In this document: positions 1 through 8,982 of the stretch, in pieces
Numbering within the stretch: the first letter of the stretch is position 1
Layout of the letters: each line of letters starts with the position of its first letter
Origin: Lysobacter sp.
GTDB lineage: Bacteria; Pseudomonadota; Gammaproteobacteria; Xanthomonadales; Xanthomonadaceae
DNA length: 64,000 bases
Direction: 5' to 3'
Assembly: GCA_027306995.1 (NCBI GenBank)
Contig: DAHUXS010000013.1
Coordinates: 186,001 to 250,000, forward strand
Notes under the pieces: generated by a model
Told to the model about the DNA's origin: nothing
The model's database searches: none
The model's input: the letters and a program-made list of their open reading frames with translations, nothing else
Position numbers and translations under genes: made by a program

Positions 1-729
1 CCGCACCTGCAGCGCTGGTTGCAGGACTTCAAGCCCGACGTGGTCGGCTTGCAGGAGACCAAGCTCGAGGACGCGCGCTTCCCGCACGAAGCGCTGGCGA
101 CCGACGGGTATGGCAGCGTGTTCTCCGGGCAGAAGACCTACAACGGCGTCGCCCTGCTTTCACGCGAGTATGAAATCGCCGACGTGCAGCGCGGCGTCCC
201 CGGGCTCGACGATCCGCAGCAGCGTGCGATCGCCGCGACCATCAATGGCGTGCGCATCGTCGATCTCTACGTCGTCAACGGCGAAGCGGTCGGCAGCGAG
301 AAATTCGAATACAAGATGCGCTGGCTCACCGCCGTGCACGCATGGCTGAAGGACGAGTTGACGCGCCATCCCAAGCTGGTGGTGATGGGCGATTTCAATA
401 TCGCGCCCACCGATCTCGATGTCCACGATCCCAAGCGCTGGAAGGACAAGATCCTGTGTTCGGTGCCGGAACGCGAAATGCTGGCGTCGCTGGAATCGCT
501 CGGGCTGCACGACAGCCTGCGCCTGCTCCATCCCGACGCGGAAAAGCAGTTCAGCTGGTGGGATTACCGGCTCGCGGCGTTCCAGCGCGGCTGGGGCCTG
601 CGCATCGACCTGTTGCTGGTGTCGGATGCGCTAAAGGACAAGGTGAACGCGGCCGGCATCGATGTCGAACCGCGCACCTGGGAACGACCCAGCGACCATA
701 CGCCAGCCTGGGTCGAACTCAACGTCTGA
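1..729 (+). CDS. xth: Exodeoxyribonuclease III (5' end outside window)
   Basis: The reading frame is open from base 1, so the true start lies upstream; 242 residues are visible against about 255-268 for the family. It is a Mg2+-dependent AP endonuclease and 3'-5' exonuclease of base excision repair. Visible motifs are LQETKLED (metal-binding Glu), GVALLSR, the MGDFNIAP box with catalytic Asp and Asn, the SWWDYRL segment, RIDLLLVS, and the C-terminal SDHTPAW with catalytic His. The TTG at base 19 is internal, because the residues before it (HLQRWL) fit the family. The gene ends back to back with a convergent small membrane-protein gene. Confidence 0.93.
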   Translation, partial: PHLQRWLQDFKPDVVGLQETKLEDARFPHEALATDGYGSVFSGQKTYNGVALLSREYEIADVQRGVPGLDDPQQRAIAATINGVRIVDLYVVNGEAVGSEKFEYKMRWLTAVHAWLKDELTRHPKLVVMGDFNIAPTDLDVHDPKRWKDKILCSVPEREMLASLESLGLHDSLRLLHPDAEKQFSWWDYRLAAFQRGWGLRIDLLLVSDALKDKVNAAGIDVEPRTWERPSDHTPAWVELNV

Positions 730-1005
730 TCAGCGGGTGCGGCCACGCGTCAGCAGATTGACGATGGCGGAGAGCACCACCGCGCCGATCAACGACCACA
801 GCAGGCTACCCATGTCGAACTGACCGCTCGCGGCATTGCCGCCATGGCCGGTGATCATGCCGCCGAGCCAGCCGCCGAGCAGCGAACCGACGATACCGAC
901 GATGATGTTCATCACGATGCCCTGCTGGGCGTCACGACGCATGATGATGCTGGCCAACCAGCCAATGATGCCGCCGACAACGAGATAGATGATCCAACCA
1001 AGCAT
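730..1005 (-). CDS. GlsB/YeaQ/YmgE family membrane protein
   Basis: A 91-residue protein with three predicted membrane helices, around residues 3-20, 31-52 and 66-85, rich in small residues (GGIIGWLAS, GSLLGGWLGG). This matches the transglycosylase-associated protein family, small stress-linked inner membrane proteins without an established biochemical role. The start is the ATG at 1005, preceded by GGAGA about 9 bases upstream; the longer open frame upstream is not family-like. Its stop lies directly against the xth stop in convergent orientation. Confidence 0.88.
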   Translation of the reverse strand: MLGWIIYLVVGGIIGWLASIIMRRDAQQGIVMNIIVGIVGSLLGGWLGGMITGHGGNAASGQFDMGSLLWSLIGAVVLSAIVNLLTRGRTR

Positions 1006-1111
1006 GGCCCGTTTCTCCAATAGGGGTAATGTGCGACGCAACCTTGCGTGCCCGCCCAGTGTTGGCGATCGATCGTGACGAATTTGTTCAGTGATACTGA
1101 ATGCGTGGAGT

Positions 1112-2482
1112 TCAGCGTGATGAACGCAACTTCGCATCACGTTCGACGATGGCGTCGATCTCGGCGCGCGGAAGTTTTCCGGTTTCGTTGCGCGGCAAGG
1201 CATCGACGCGGAGGATGCGTCGCGGCAGGAACACCGGATCGCTGGAGCGACGCAGCACGGCAAGGATGTCTTCGTCGCCCACACCGCGCTCCGTGGCAAC
1301 GATCGCGATCAGGCGCCGCACCCCCTGGGCATCCGGCGCGGCCTGCACCATCACGCCATCGCGCACGCCGGGCACCTGCTGCAATCGCCGGGTGAGATCG
1401 GCCAGCGACGCCCGCTTGCCGGCGATTTCCAAGAGATCGGCGCTGCGTCCGCGCAACGCGAAGCGACGGCCATCGAGCTCGACCAAATCGGCGAGCAACA
1501 CCGGCTGCGGCAATGATTCACGCAGCACCAGCGTGCCTTCCGCCTGCGGCTGCAGTTCCACGCCGGGCAGCAAGGTCCAATCGCTTTCGCGCGCTGTGCG
1601 CCGGCGCGCGATCACGCAGGTTTCGGTGGAACCGAACATCTCGCGCACTTCGCAGCCGTAACGCGTTTCCGCCGCCGCTGCCAGCTCCTGCGGCAACGGC
1701 GCGGTCGCGGTCACGATCACCTTGAGTTCCGGCAATTCGACCCCGGATTCCACCAGCGCGCGCAAATGCAATGGCGTGGTCACCAGCAGGCGCGGCGAAG
1801 GCACCTGCGCCAATGCTGCGGCGATGTCCTGCGGGAAGAACGGACGTCCGGCGTGCACCGCAGCGGGCCCGACCAGCGGCAACAGCACCGACAACTCCAT
1901 GCCGTACATGTGCTGTGGCGGCACGGTCGCGACGACGCTGAATTGCTCGTCGCGGTCAAGCAAGCCGTCGAGCGCGGCGACGTTCTGCGCGGTGCTGATG
2001 CGGAATCCGGCGAATGTCTTCGGATAGGCCATCGGCGCGCCGGTGCTGCCCGAGGTGAAACCGATGACGAACACCGATTCCGGATCGATCAGCGGCTCGT
2101 CGCCATCGATGCCCGCCACCGCGGGATCGACATGCACATCGACCGAACCATTGGCGGCGGCATCGCCCATCCGGTAACTGCCGGGATGACGCGATTGCAC
2201 TTCCGCCACCACGTCTTCCGCGCGCGAAGGCGGCAGCAACGTGACCTGGCCACGACTGGCGGCGGCGCACAGCCCGATGATGAAAGCGTCGCGGCGTTCG
2301 CACAGGTTGATGACATGGCTCGCCTGCGGCAGTGCCGCCGCGACTGCGCGCACGCGCGCCAGGAATTCGCCGCGCGACACCGGCATGCCATCGGGCGCGA
2401 ACAGCACCGGCTGCTCGCGCGATCCATCCAGCAGCGGACGCCTCCCGGCCCCCGCCAACACGTGTCCTTCTATGTTCCCCAT
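1112..2482 (-). CDS. AMP-dependent acyl/aryl ligase (ANL superfamily)
   Basis: A 456-residue adenylating enzyme that should activate a carboxylic acid as an acyl-adenylate and pass it to CoA or a carrier protein. Visible ANL motifs are the P-loop FTSGSTGAPMAYPK near residue 145, FGSTETC near 280, the hinge region RSADLLEIAGKRAS near 355, and the C-terminal NETGKLPR with the catalytic Lys near 435. It lies head to head with a phosphopantetheinyl transferase, 23 bases apart, so the product may be loaded on an acyl carrier protein. Short ligases of this kind occur in aryl polyene/xanthomonadin clusters, but no ketosynthase or carrier protein is in the window, so the substrate is unknown. An in-frame GTG at 2503 is an alternative start. 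Confidence 0.8.
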   Translation of the reverse strand: MGNIEGHVLAGAGRRPLLDGSREQPVLFAPDGMPVSRGEFLARVRAVAAALPQASHVINLCERRDAFIIGLCAAASRGQVTLLPPSRAEDVVAEVQSRHPGSYRMGDAAANGSVDVHVDPAVAGIDGDEPLIDPESVFVIGFTSGSTGAPMAYPKTFAGFRISTAQNVAALDGLLDRDEQFSVVATVPPQHMYGMELSVLLPLVGPAAVHAGRPFFPQDIAAALAQVPSPRLLVTTPLHLRALVESGVELPELKVIVTATAPLPQELAAAAETRYGCEVREMFGSTETCVIARRRTARESDWTLLPGVELQPQAEGTLVLRESLPQPVLLADLVELDGRRFALRGRSADLLEIAGKRASLADLTRRLQQVPGVRDGVMVQAAPDAQGVRRLIAIVATERGVGDEDILAVLRRSSDPVFLPRRILRVDALPRNETGKLPRAEIDAIVERDAKLRSSR

Positions 2483-2505
2483 GATGCTTACTTTACGCTG
2501 CACGC

Positions 2506-3075
2506 ATGACTGCTGCCCTGCCTGAGACCGTCTGGATGCCGCGCGACCACGATCGCCGCGCCGAGGCGCAGGTGCGCGAATGGCTGGCGGCGCGCACCGG
2601 CATCGCCGCGGCGGACCTGCCGCTGGTCCGCGATGCCCAGGACCGTCCGCATCTGCTCGGCGCCCTGCACGACCACGACATCAACTGGACGCATAGCGGC
2701 GACGGGTTGCTGCTGGCCTTCGGATCCGAGGTGATGCTGGGCGTCGACCTGGAATTTCCGCATGGCCGGCGCAGGGTGGCGCAGATCGCCCACCGCTATT
2801 TCACCCATCAGGAACAGGCATGGCTGGAGTCGCAGCCCGATGCCGCCGTGCGCGATCGCGCCTTCCATCGCCTGTGGTGCGCCAAGGAAGCCGTGCTGAA
2901 AGCGCATGGCCGCGGCCTGAGCTTCGGGCTCGATCGCCTGCAGTTCGTGGAGGCCGATGGCGTGTTGCGGCTTGATCACGCCGATCCCGAACTGGGCGAT
3001 GCATCGCTATGGCATCTACGCGAATGGAGCCCGGCGCCGGGCTATCTGGCCGCGCTGGCGTGGCGGCCGCGATAA
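2506..3075 (+). CDS. 4'-phosphopantetheinyl transferase, Sfp type
   Basis: A 189-residue enzyme that transfers the phosphopantetheine arm of CoA to a serine of an acyl or peptidyl carrier protein. The two signature blocks are visible: GVDLE (Mg2+ ligands) near residue 85 and [12 protein letters not shown] near 125. The length lies between AcpS (about 120) and Sfp (about 225), typical of HetI/Sfp-like enzymes of Xanthomonadales. It is divergent from the AMP-ligase, and its stop codon forms part of the -10-like box of rsmG. No clear Shine-Dalgarno site precedes the ATG. Confidence 0.87.
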   Translation: MTAALPETVWMPRDHDRRAEAQVREWLAARTGIAAADLPLVRDAQDRPHLLGALHDHDINWTHSGDGLLLAFGSEVMLGVDLEFPHGRRRVAQIAHRYFTHQEQAWLESQPDAAVRDRAFHRLWCAKEAVLKAHGRGLSFGLDRLQFVEADGVLRLDHADPELGDASLWHLREWSPAPGYLAALAWRPR

Positions 3076-3082
3076 TGACGCC
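3071..3082 (+). promoter_or_regulatory. -10-like box of rsmG, leaderless arrangement
   Basis: GATAAT at 3071-3076 is followed by six bases and the rsmG ATG. Transcription seven bases after the box would begin at the A of the ATG. No purine-rich ribosome binding site is present and no convincing -35 is seen. The box overlaps the TAA stop of the preceding gene, so part of the match is forced by coding. Confidence 0.4.
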
Positions 3083-3721
3083 ATGACGTTGCTCCCCGAA
3101 ATCGCCGTGCTGCGCCCGACGCTGGAAAGTGGACTTGCCGAACTCGCGCTCGATCCGGCGTTGTCGGCGCCGCTGCTCGACTACCTCGCCCTGCTGGCAC
3201 GCTGGAACCGCACCTACAACCTCACCGCGGTGCGCGACCCCGCCAAGATGGTCACCCTCCACCTGCTCGATTCGCTGGCGATGCATGGCGAGTTGCAGCC
3301 CGGCGCACTGGCTGACCTCGGCACCGGCCCCGGCCTGCCCGGCATTCCGCTCGCGCTGGCCCGTCCCGACGTCCAGGTCACCCTGGTCGAGAGCAATGGC
3401 AAGAAGGCGCGTTTCCTGCGCGAGGCGGTGCGCAGCCTCGGCATCGCCAACGCCCGCGTGCTGGAAAGCCGCGCCGAGGCAATGGACGAACCCGGCGCCT
3501 ATCGCCAGATCACCGCCCGCGCCCTGGCCACGCTGACCGGCATTCTCGAGGTCGGTGGCCATCTGCTGGCACCCGATGGCGTCCTCTTGGCGATGAAATC
3601 CGGCACCACCGACGAGGAAGGCCGCGAACTGCCGGCCGGCTGGGCGATCCGTGACGTCCATCCGCTGCGCGTTCCCGGACTCGATGCCCGCCGCGAACTG
3701 GTCGTCGTGGGCCGGGCATAA
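3083..3721 (+). CDS. rsmG: 16S rRNA m7G527 methyltransferase RsmG (GidB)
   Basis: A 212-residue SAM-dependent methyltransferase that modifies G527 of 16S rRNA; E. coli RsmG has 207 residues. The SAM-binding [15 protein letters not shown] block lies near residue 74. Upstream, [13 protein letters not shown] and HLLDSLA are family signatures, and [13 protein letters not shown] is the strand-2 acidic end. As in many bacteria it directly precedes parA-parB. The ATG at 3083 is chosen for family length; the open frame extends upstream inside the previous gene. Confidence 0.95.
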   Translation: MTLLPEIAVLRPTLESGLAELALDPALSAPLLDYLALLARWNRTYNLTAVRDPAKMVTLHLLDSLAMHGELQPGALADLGTGPGLPGIPLALARPDVQVTLVESNGKKARFLREAVRSLGIANARVLESRAEAMDEPGAYRQITARALATLTGILEVGGHLLAPDGVLLAMKSGTTDEEGRELPAGWAIRDVHPLRVPGLDARRELVVVGRA

Positions 3722-3761
3722 TGTCCGATCCAGCCGCCCCGGCGGCCCCAAGCAGCAGACG

Positions 3762-4553
3762 ATGGCCCGCATCATTGCAGTCGCCAACCAGAAAGGCGGT
3801 GTCGGCAAGACGACCACCGCCGTCAACCTCGCCGCGGCGCTCGCGCAGATGCCGCAGCGCGTGCTGCTGGTCGATCTCGACGCCCAGGGCAACGCGACCA
3901 TGGGCAGCGGCATCGACAAGCGTGACATCGAGGCCTCGACCTGCGACGTGCTGCTGGAGGAAATGCGGGCCGAAGACGCCATCGTGAAGAGCGAGGAAGG
4001 CTACGACCTGATGCCGGGCAACACCGACCTGACGGCCGCCGAGCTCGAGTTGATGGACGAACAGGGCCGCGAGCAGCGCCTCAAGCGTGCGCTCGACAGC
4101 GTCCGCGACCGCTACGACTACATCATCATCGATTGCCCGCCGGCGCTGTCGCTGCTCACGCTCAACGCACTGACCGCCGCCGACGGCGTGCTGGTGCCGA
4201 TGCAGTGCGAGTACTACGCGCTGGAAGGCCTGAGCTCACTGATCGAAACCATCAACGCGCTCAAGGCCAAGCTCAACCCGGCGCTGCAGATCGAAGGCAT
4301 CGTGCGCACCATGTACGACGTCCGCAACAACCTCGGCAACGCCGTCTCGGCCGACCTGGTCGCGCATTTCGGCGACGTCATCCTCAACACCGTGGTGCCG
4401 CGCAACGTGCGCCTGGCCGAAGCACCCAGCCACGGCCAGAGCATCCTCCGCTACGACCGCGCCTCGCGCGGCGGCATCGCCTATCTCGGCCTGGCCGGCG
4501 AAATCGTCCGTCGCGACCACGCCCGCAAGACACGCATCAAGGAAACCGCATGA
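3762..4553 (+). CDS. parA: Chromosome partitioning ATPase ParA (Soj)
   Basis: A 263-residue deviant Walker-A ATPase that forms a DNA-bound gradient used to move ParB-parS complexes apart. Visible motifs are the deviant P-loop KGGVGKTTT at residues 11-19, DLDAQGNAT, IIDCPPALS (Walker B) and the MQCEYYALEGL block. The length without an N-terminal extension marks it as chromosomal type. The ATG at 3762 gives the standard MARIIAVANQKGG opening. It overlaps parB by four bases (ATGA), so the pair is translationally coupled. Confidence 0.96.
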   Translation: MARIIAVANQKGGVGKTTTAVNLAAALAQMPQRVLLVDLDAQGNATMGSGIDKRDIEASTCDVLLEEMRAEDAIVKSEEGYDLMPGNTDLTAAELELMDEQGREQRLKRALDSVRDRYDYIIIDCPPALSLLTLNALTAADGVLVPMQCEYYALEGLSSLIETINALKAKLNPALQIEGIVRTMYDVRNNLGNAVSADLVAHFGDVILNTVVPRNVRLAEAPSHGQSILRYDRASRGGIAYLGLAGEIVRRDHARKTRIKETA

Positions 4554-5461
4554 GCGCCGCAAAGACGCCAGCCAAGAAGCGCGGGCTCGGCCGCGGACTC
4601 ACCGCCCTGCTCGGCAACACCGACGCGCCCGTCGCCAAAGTCGATGCCGAACATCCGCAGCCGGGTGATCGCCTCGACCACCTGCCCGTCGGCCAGTTGC
4701 AGACCGGCAAGTACCAGCCGCGCCAGCAGATGCGCGAAGAAGCGCTGGACGAACTGGCCAACTCGATCCGCGCCCAGGGCGTGATCCAGCCGATCGTCGT
4801 CCGCGCCATCGCCAAGGACAAGTACGAAATCGTCGCCGGCGAACGCCGCTGGCGTGCCTCGCAACGCGCCGGGCTCGACGTGGTGCCGGTGGTGATCCGC
4901 GAACTCGACGATCGCACCGCGATCGCGATGGCGCTGATCGAGAACATCCAGCGCGAAGACCTCAATCCGCTGGAAGAAGCGCAGGCGCTGCAACGCCTGA
5001 TCGACGAATTCGACCTGACGCACGCCCTCGCCGCGGAAGCGGTCGGCCGTTCGCGCGCCAGTGTCTCCAACCTGTTGCGCCTGCTCGACCTGCCGCCGGC
5101 GATCCGCGCCTTGCTGGAATCGCGCCAGCTCGAGATGGGCCACGCCCGCGCATTGCTCACGCTGTCGCCGGAACTGGCGTCGCGACTGGCGTCGGAAGCC
5201 GCGCAGCACGGCTGGTCGGTGCGCGAAGTCGAACACAAGGCCCAGCAATACACCGCCGGCAAACTGCCTTCCGACAGCTCCAAGCGCGGCGCGAAGGCTG
5301 CGCTGGCCGATGCCAATGTCGCCGCGCTGGAACGCGAACTGTCCGATGTGCTCGGCAGCCGGGTGACGGTCAAGCAGTCGGCCAAGGGCCGCGGCAAACT
5401 GATGATCGAATACGGCAGCCTCGACGCGCTCGACGGCATCCTGGAGCGACTGCGCAAATGA
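4550..5461 (+). CDS. parB: Chromosome partitioning protein ParB
   Basis: A 303-residue ParB/Spo0J CTP-dependent clamp that loads at parS sites. The N-terminal KKRGLGRGLTALLG segment is the usual ParA-stimulating box. The nuclease-like core carries YQPR, IRAQGVIQPIVVR and the CTP-binding GERRWRAS block, followed by AMALIENIQREDLNPLEEA. The helix-turn-helix, VGRSRASVSNLLRLLDLP, lies near residues 165-185, and a C-terminal dimerisation domain ends in LDGILERLRK. It overlaps parA by four bases and shares four bases with the next gene. Confidence 0.96.
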   Translation: MSAAKTPAKKRGLGRGLTALLGNTDAPVAKVDAEHPQPGDRLDHLPVGQLQTGKYQPRQQMREEALDELANSIRAQGVIQPIVVRAIAKDKYEIVAGERRWRASQRAGLDVVPVVIRELDDRTAIAMALIENIQREDLNPLEEAQALQRLIDEFDLTHALAAEAVGRSRASVSNLLRLLDLPPAIRALLESRQLEMGHARALLTLSPELASRLASEAAQHGWSVREVEHKAQQYTAGKLPSDSSKRGAKAALADANVAALERELSDVLGSRVTVKQSAKGRGKLMIEYGSLDALDGILERLRK

Positions 5462-6183
5462 GCGAACAACCACAACTCTCGGTCGTCGTGCCCGTCTACA
5501 ACGAGCAGGACAACGTCGAACCGTTGATCCGCGAGATCCTCGCGGCCCTGCGCGGGAAAATCCCGTTCGAGATCGTCTACGTCGACGACCAGTCCAAGGA
5601 CGGCACGCTGGCGGTGCTGCAGCGGCTCAAGGCCGAAGTGCCGGAACTGCGGGTGGTGCGCCATCTCGCCAACGCTGGCCAGAGCACCGCGGTGCGCAAC
5701 GGCGTCAAGGCCGCGCGCGCACCGTGGATCGCCACGCTCGACGGCGACGCCCAGAACGATCCCGCCGACATCCCGAAGCTGCTCGCCGAACGCGACAAGG
5801 CCGACAGCAACACCCGAATGTTCGCCGGCTGGCGCGTCAATCGCCAGGACACCGGCAGCAAGCGCTGGGCATCGAAGTGGGCCAATGCGATCCGTTCGCG
5901 GATGCTGCGCGATTCCACGCCAGACACCGGCTGCGGCATCAAGCTGTTCGAGCGCGACGCCTTCCTCGACCTGCCCTATTTCGACCACATGCACCGCTAC
6001 CTGCCCGCGCTGATGCAACGCGCCGGCTGGAAGACCATTAGCGTGCCGGTAAACCATCGCCATCGCGCCAGTGGTTCGTCCAAGTACACCAATTTCGGCC
6101 GCGCCATGGTCGGCGTACGCGATCTTCGCGGCGTGTCCTGGCTGATCGACCGCAGCCGTCGTACCCGCACCGAGGAAATCTGA
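5458..6183 (+). CDS. GT2 family glycosyltransferase, polyprenyl-phosphate type
   Basis: A 241-residue GT-A glycosyltransferase resembling dolichyl-phosphate mannosyltransferase and ArnC, which move a sugar from a nucleotide donor to polyprenyl phosphate at the inner membrane. Visible motifs are VVVPVYNEQDN near the start, VDDQSKDGT, the metal-binding LDGDAQNDP near residue 96 and the acceptor-loop GCGIKLFERD near 160. No transmembrane segments follow the catalytic domain, unlike ArnC. The next gene, a small membrane protein overlapping by one base, may supply membrane anchoring or flipping. The coupling to parB is positional; no role in partition is implied. Confidence 0.85.
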   Translation: MSEQPQLSVVVPVYNEQDNVEPLIREILAALRGKIPFEIVYVDDQSKDGTLAVLQRLKAEVPELRVVRHLANAGQSTAVRNGVKAARAPWIATLDGDAQNDPADIPKLLAERDKADSNTRMFAGWRVNRQDTGSKRWASKWANAIRSRMLRDSTPDTGCGIKLFERDAFLDLPYFDHMHRYLPALMQRAGWKTISVPVNHRHRASGSSKYTNFGRAMVGVRDLRGVSWLIDRSRRTRTEEI

Positions 6184-6575
6184 TGTCGATGCTGTTGTTG
6201 CAGGCAACCCAGGCCGTTGCAGACGCCGTGCAATCCGCGCCCAAGGGCGCGATGGATACGCCGATCAAGTGGCTGGAGTGGACCGGCATCCACATGAGCC
6301 CGTGGAAGATCATCGGCATCGTCGGCACCCTGATGTTCGGCGGCCGCTGGCTGGTGCAGTTCGTCGCCAGCAAGCGCCACGGCAAGCCGGTGATCCCGCG
6401 CCTGTTCTGGTACATGAGCATCATCGGCAGCCTGATGACGCTCAGCTATTTCGTGTTCGGCAAGAACGACGCCGTCGGCATCCTCGGCAACCTGTTCCCG
6501 GCCTTCACCGCGACCTACAGCCTCTACCTCGACATCCGCCACCGCGGCTGGAAGCGCGACCGCAACACGCATTGA
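6183..6575 (+). CDS. LAB_N domain small membrane protein
   Basis: A 130-residue protein with three to four hydrophobic helices, around residues 42-60, 76-95 and 98-115. It matches the lipid-A-disaccharide synthase N-terminal (LAB_N, PF07578) family, seen in GGRWLVQFVASKRHGKPVIP and the FWYMSIIGSLMTLSYF stretch. Despite the name these proteins are stand-alone membrane proteins found beside ArnC-like glycosyltransferases. The start ATG overlaps the glycosyltransferase TGA by one base, so they are co-translated. The inferred role is handling of a polyprenyl-linked sugar that modifies lipid A or another envelope glycan. Confidence 0.82.
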   Translation: MSMLLLQATQAVADAVQSAPKGAMDTPIKWLEWTGIHMSPWKIIGIVGTLMFGGRWLVQFVASKRHGKPVIPRLFWYMSIIGSLMTLSYFVFGKNDAVGILGNLFPAFTATYSLYLDIRHRGWKRDRNTH

Positions 6576-6625
6576 TGCGGCACCGACGGTGTAGCATCCG
6601 GCGATTGCACCTGCCGGACCCGCCC

Positions 6626-8395
6626 GTGAAACATCTCCTGCTCGCCCTGTTGCTGGCACCTGCCTTCGCGAACGCGCAATCGACGACGGCCAATGACACC
6701 GATGCCCGCTTCAAGGCGATCTGGCAGCGCGAAGGCGAGTGGCGCAAGCACCTGGACAGCAGCGACCTCGACGAGGACAGCGTCAGCGACAACATGTCGG
6801 CGCACCTGCCCGATGTTTCGCCGCAGGCGCAGGCCCAGCGACTCGCCTATTGGGACGACGTGCTGAAACAGCTGGCGACGATCGATCCGCAGCAACTCTC
6901 TCCCGCCGAGCGCATCAACTATCTCGTCTACAAGCCGCAGATCGAGCACTATGCGGCGGAAGAGCGTTTCCGCGACTACGAAATGCCGTTCAACGCTGAT
7001 AGCCAGTTCTGGTCGGGACTTGGCTTCCTGACGCGCAAACCCCTGCGCAATGCTCAGGACGTGCGCAACTACATCGGCCTGCTGCGCGACGTGCCGCACT
7101 ACTTCGACCAACAGGTCGCCAACATGCGTGCAGGACTGGCGCGTGGATTCAGCGTGCCGCGCGCCACCCTGGATGGCCGCGACCAGTCGATCGCGATGGT
7201 GGCCGATCTCAAGGATCCCGAGCAGTCGAATTTCTACGATCCGCTGAAGAAGCTGCCCTCGACGATTTCCACCGGCGAACAGGCGCAGCTGCGCGCCGAT
7301 GCCAAGGCCGCGATCCGCGATGCGGTGATTCCCGCGTTCGGCAAGCTGCTGGTGTTCTTCCGCGGCGAATACCTGCCGAAGGCGCGCACCACGCTGGCCG
7401 CCGAAGCGATGCCCGACGGCCAGGCCTGGTATCGCGAACAGATCCGCAAATACACCACGCTCGACCTGTCACCGGACGAGATCCACGCGATTGGCTTGAA
7501 GGAAGTCGCGTCGATCCGCGCCGAGATGGACGCGATCATCAAGGAGGTCGGCTTCAAGGCACCACCCGGACAAGACACTTACAAGGCCTTCCTGCATTTC
7601 CTGCGCAGCGATCCCCGGTTCTATGCGAAGACGCCGCAGGAACTGCTGAACGACGCCGCGTGGATTTCCAAGCGCGTCGACGGTGAAATCGGCAAGGTGA
7701 TCGGCAAGCTGCCGCGGGGGCGTTTCACCATCGTGCCGGTGCCCGCCGACATCGCGCCGTTCTGGACCGCTGGTCGCGGCGGCGTCGGCACCTACTGGCT
7801 CAATACCTACGATCTGCCATCGCGCCCGCTCTACAACCTGCCGGCACTCACGCTGCACGAATCGTCGCCCGGACATTCGTTGCAGGGCGCGCTGGTGCAG
7901 GAGATGGGCGAAGTACCCGAGTTCCGCAAGGAATACATCTCCGCCTACGGCGAAGGCTGGGGACTGTATTCGGAATACCTCGGCAAGGAGATGGGGATCT
8001 ACCAGACGCCCTACGAGGATTTCGGGCGCCTGACCTATGCGATGTGGCGCGCCTGTCGCTTGGTGATCGATACCGGCGTACACCACAAGGGCTGGACGCG
8101 CGACCAGGCGCTGGCCTACCTGCGCGACAACACCGCGCTGTCGGAACACGAGATCACCACCGAAGTCGATCGCTACATCTCGTGGCCGGGCCAGGCGCTG
8201 AGCTACAAGCTCGGCGAACTGACGATCCGTCGCCTGCGCGGCGAAGCCGAAGCCGCGCTCGGGCCGAAGTTCGACGTTCGAGAATTCCACGACACCGTGC
8301 TGGCGCAGGGTTCGGTGCCGATGCCGGTGCTGGAACTGCAGGTGCGCGACTGGATCGCCAAGGTGAAAGCGCGTCCGATGAAGCGCGGGAAATGA
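6626..8395 (+). CDS. Exported DUF885 family metallopeptidase-like protein
   Basis: A 589-residue exported protein with a clear signal peptide (MKHLLLALLLAPAFANA). It belongs to the DUF885 family (PF05960), distantly related to M32-like zinc peptidases. The family hallmark HESSPGH lies at residues 411-417, followed by the conserved EGWGLYSEYLG block near 445. The start is a GTG at 6626, supported by the signal peptide; the open frame upstream overlaps the previous gene. A TAGCAT sequence about 30 bases upstream could be a -10. The substrate is unknown and peptidase activity is inferred. Confidence 0.85.
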   Translation: MKHLLLALLLAPAFANAQSTTANDTDARFKAIWQREGEWRKHLDSSDLDEDSVSDNMSAHLPDVSPQAQAQRLAYWDDVLKQLATIDPQQLSPAERINYLVYKPQIEHYAAEERFRDYEMPFNADSQFWSGLGFLTRKPLRNAQDVRNYIGLLRDVPHYFDQQVANMRAGLARGFSVPRATLDGRDQSIAMVADLKDPEQSNFYDPLKKLPSTISTGEQAQLRADAKAAIRDAVIPAFGKLLVFFRGEYLPKARTTLAAEAMPDGQAWYREQIRKYTTLDLSPDEIHAIGLKEVASIRAEMDAIIKEVGFKAPPGQDTYKAFLHFLRSDPRFYAKTPQELLNDAAWISKRVDGEIGKVIGKLPRGRFTIVPVPADIAPFWTAGRGGVGTYWLNTYDLPSRPLYNLPALTLHESSPGHSLQGALVQEMGEVPEFRKEYISAYGEGWGLYSEYLGKEMGIYQTPYEDFGRLTYAMWRACRLVIDTGVHHKGWTRDQALAYLRDNTALSEHEITTEVDRYISWPGQALSYKLGELTIRRLRGEAEAALGPKFDVREFHDTVLAQGSVPMPVLELQVRDWIAKVKARPMKRGK

Positions 8396-8437
8396 CGGAT
8401 CAGGCATCATTGGCATCGGGATGAGGGAAACGCACCG

Positions 8438-8977
8438 ATGAAACGTTCAACGCATATCCGCCTGACGCTGATGACGGCGACATTGCCGCTGGCGCTGGCC
8501 AGCTGCAGCGACAGCGCGCCGACCGGCGCGATCGCGCAATCCATCGACGAATGCGTGCAGGCCAAGGCCGGCACCTACCAGGAATGCTCCGCCGCCTACG
8601 GGCAGGCGCTGGCCAAGCACGACGCCACCGCGCCGAAGTTCGAGGACAAGAGCGACTGCGACGCCCAGTTCGGCAACTGCACCGCGCGTACCGACGAACG
8701 CGGCCATTCCAGCTTCATGCCGCCGATGAGCGGCTTCCTGATCGGCTATCTCGCCAGTTCGGCAATGAATGGCCGGAGCGGATTCGCCGGCGGCTCGCCG
8801 CTCTATCGCGATCGCAACAGCGGCGACTTCTTCAAGGCCGATGGCGAATCGGCGGGCACGCGCAGCGGATTCGTCAGCGGCGAAGCCGGTCGCGCGGCAT
8901 CGGTCGCGCGCGGCACCACGGTAGCGCGCGGCGGCTTTGGCGGCACCGGATCCGCGCACGCCTCGTTCGGCAGCTGA
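8438..8977 (+). CDS. DUF1190 family lipoprotein (YgiB-like)
   Basis: A 179-residue putative outer-envelope lipoprotein. The lipobox LASC puts the lipidated Cys at residue 23. A cysteine-bearing central region (ECVQAKAG, TYQECSAAY, APKFEDKSDCDAQFG) and the C-terminal VARGGFGG tail match E. coli YgiB/DUF1190. A glycine-rich helix-like segment, FMPPMSGFLIGYLASSAM, sits in the middle. It lies five bases before the YgiC-like gene, the same pairing as E. coli ygiB-ygiC. Its molecular function is not established. Confidence 0.83.
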   Translation: MKRSTHIRLTLMTATLPLALASCSDSAPTGAIAQSIDECVQAKAGTYQECSAAYGQALAKHDATAPKFEDKSDCDAQFGNCTARTDERGHSSFMPPMSGFLIGYLASSAMNGRSGFAGGSPLYRDRNSGDFFKADGESAGTRSGFVSGEAGRAASVARGTTVARGGFGGTGSAHASFGS

Positions 8978-8982
8978 GAGCA

